This document shows, in pieces, positions 63,062 through 64,000 of a stretch of 64,000 bases of DNA (positions are counted from its first letter, which is position 1; every line of letters begins with the position of its first letter). The stretch spans positions 1-64,000 of the forward strand of contig JARGFQ010000006.1 of assembly GCA_029210565.1 (NCBI GenBank), given 5' to 3'. The notes beneath the pieces were generated by a model, which was not told the origin of the DNA, searched no databases, and saw only the letters and a program-made list of their open reading frames with translations. Position numbers and translations under genes: made by a program. Source of the DNA: Bacteroidales bacterium. Its GTDB lineage: Bacteria; Bacteroidota; Bacteroidia; Bacteroidales; VadinHA17.

Positions 63062-63078
63062 TGTATATCACTTATAGG

Positions 63079-64000
63079 ATGAAACAGCAGCGGAAGATCA
63101 TATCACGGTCACTCAGGATGCTTATGAAAAGCTCCTGGAAGGAGACAGCAGTGAGCCTTATTATATTGACGGTGAGATCTTTCCTTCCGCTTGTGGGAGT
63201 TTTGCTGATCAGGTATTATGTCGACAGGATAACCGGCGTTACTGCCGGGGGTGAGCTGCCGGTGATCAGCGCCGTAACAGGACTGATAGCTGCGATGGCG
63301 GCGACCCTTCTTGTCGATGACCTGCTGGCCTCTGCCGGCTCTTATTTTACCAGGAAGCAGTCGGTCCGCGTTGAGGGTCATATATCATCGCTGATACACC
63401 GGCATGCTACAGGGATGGGACTCAGGTTCTTCGAGGACCCGGCGTTTCACGACGGGATGTCGCGTGCTGCCAGGGACATTTCCTGGAGGCCGGCGGCGAT
63501 GGTGGCTGACATTATACTGCTTGTCAGGGGAGTGATATCATTCATTGTCATGGGATATGTTCTCAGGACCTTCGGCATCATTCCGCTGGCTGTGCTGGCA
63601 CTGCTCTTTCTGCCTCTGCTGTGGATCAGGTACAGGAACTCCTCACGCATATACAAGGCCCGGCGGAGTGTCACGCCGCTGACAAGGCAGGCGGCATATT
63701 TCAGCTGGCTGCTGACAGGTGAGAAGCCTGCCAGAGAGGTTAAGCTCTTCGGGCTGGGCGATTACTTTGAGAGGCTGTTCCGCAGAAGCTTCGACGGTTC
63801 CAGGGCACCCGAGCTGGAGGCGGTCAGGAAGAATACCCTCCTTGAGAGCGCCGCTTCACTGGTGAAGGTCGCTGCCTTTGCAGGGATCCTTGTTTATGCC
63901 AGCGGGGCGTTCATAAGGTCAGTGATCACTGCCGGCGAGCTGGCGATGTACCTTGTGGCCTTCAGACAGGCGCTGGTTTATCTTCGGGATGCCGTGTCCG
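63079..64000 (+). CDS. ABC transporter permease/ATP-binding protein, cut by the window end
   Basis: The frame is open from the ATG at 63079 to the window end (307 codons, no stop), so only the transmembrane domain is present. Hydrophobic segments lie at about residues 26-48 (LIILTVRSFLPLVGVLLIRY), 66-86, and 155-190 (SFIVMGYVLRTFGIIPLAVL). FFEDPAFHDGMSRAARDISW and GEKPAREVKLFGLGDYFERL are characteristic of the exporter-type ABC transmembrane domain of HlyB/MsbA-like transporters. The nucleotide-binding domain should lie beyond the window. The substrate is unknown. The gene is divergent from the 914-aa T9SS gene and not obviously paired with the exporter at 4242. Confidence 0.85.
   Translation, partial: MKQQRKIISRSLRMLMKSSWKETAVSLIILTVRSFLPLVGVLLIRYYVDRITGVTAGGELPVISAVTGLIAAMAATLLVDDLLASAGSYFTRKQSVRVEGHISSLIHRHATGMGLRFFEDPAFHDGMSRAARDISWRPAAMVADIILLVRGVISFIVMGYVLRTFGIIPLAVLALLFLPLLWIRYRNSSRIYKARRSVTPLTRQAAYFSWLLTGEKPAREVKLFGLGDYFERLFRRSFDGSRAPELEAVRKNTLLESAASLVKVAAFAGILVYASGAFIRSVITAGELAMYLVAFRQALVYLRDAVS

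Larger units (their letters stand above)
62753..63078. other. Divergent intergenic region
   Basis: This 326-bp stretch holds the promoter of the 914-aa gene near its left side, the 47-bp tandem repeat in the middle and the -7 element of the ABC gene at its right end. I see no gene in it. Confidence 0.5.

Noticed and set aside
1..64000. tRNA or rRNA genes
   Set aside because: No cloverleaf-like or conserved rRNA sequences were noticed by reading; a tRNAscan/Rfam search would be decisive.

Overview
The window looks like a chromosomal segment of a Bacteroidetes bacterium, probably Bacteroidales-like and environmental. Four large secreted proteins end in type IX secretion (T9SS) sorting domains (two or three type A, one gliding-motility/type B). 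Several promoters fit the Bacteroidetes -7 consensus TAnnTTTG. The gene content (GDP-fucose pathway, O-antigen genes, ECF sigma factor paired with a TonB-like anti-sigma protein, VWA/YfbK-like protein) fits the same phylum. No rRNA, tRNA or CRISPR array was seen.

Layout. 0-4 kb: an AT-rich stretch with a MITE-like inverted-repeat element, then a 1,119-aa T9SS cargo protein. 4-19.4 kb: an ABC exporter, an AAA_14/DUF4143 ATPase flanked by imperfect direct repeats, a DegT sugar aminotransferase, two tandem-type DUF6922/AbiEii-like gene pairs on either side of a cytidylyltransferase-GHMP kinase fusion, gmd and fcl (GDP-L-fucose), a small lipoprotein, a VWA protein, and an ECF sigma/anti-sigma pair. 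This part is littered with heptanucleotide repeat tracts and a roughly 79-bp dispersed element, some of which are read in frame inside enzymes. 19.4-40.4 kb: a large surface-polysaccharide locus with an FkbM methyltransferase, two SDR epimerases, a second DegT aminotransferase, an ATP-grasp ligase, a GNAT acetyltransferase, several glycosyltransferases, Wzx flippase, Wzy/ligase-type membrane protein, polysaccharide deacetylases, an asparagine-synthase-like protein, a CapK-like adenylate-forming enzyme, a second ATP-grasp, a phosphatidylserine-decarboxylase-like protein and a DUF354 protein. 40.4-62.8 kb: secreted proteins, dominated by one 5,658-aa repeat protein made of PKD-like, SprB, a 14-copy repeat block of about 84 aa, Ig-like and PKD domains ending in a T9SS type B domain; then a small conserved peptide gene and a 914-aa beta-helix T9SS protein on the minus strand. 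63-64 kb: the start of a second ABC exporter, cut by the window edge.

How it may work together (inference): the sugar genes make activated deoxy- and amino-sugars (GDP-fucose, acylated aminosugars), the glycosyltransferases build a repeat unit, Wzx flips it and the Wzy/WaaL-like protein polymerises or ligates it. In T9SS bacteria cargo proteins are often anchored to A-type LPS, so the polysaccharide locus beside several T9SS cargo genes is a sensible neighbourhood. Four ATP-dependent acyl/amide-forming enzymes in one glycan locus suggest an amino-acid- or acyl-decorated polymer. The most unusual observations are the repeat tracts that coincide with stop codons and run in frame through enzymes, the relic of a DegT gene start beside the ATPase cassette, and the doubled toxin-antitoxin-like modules around the kinase fusion.
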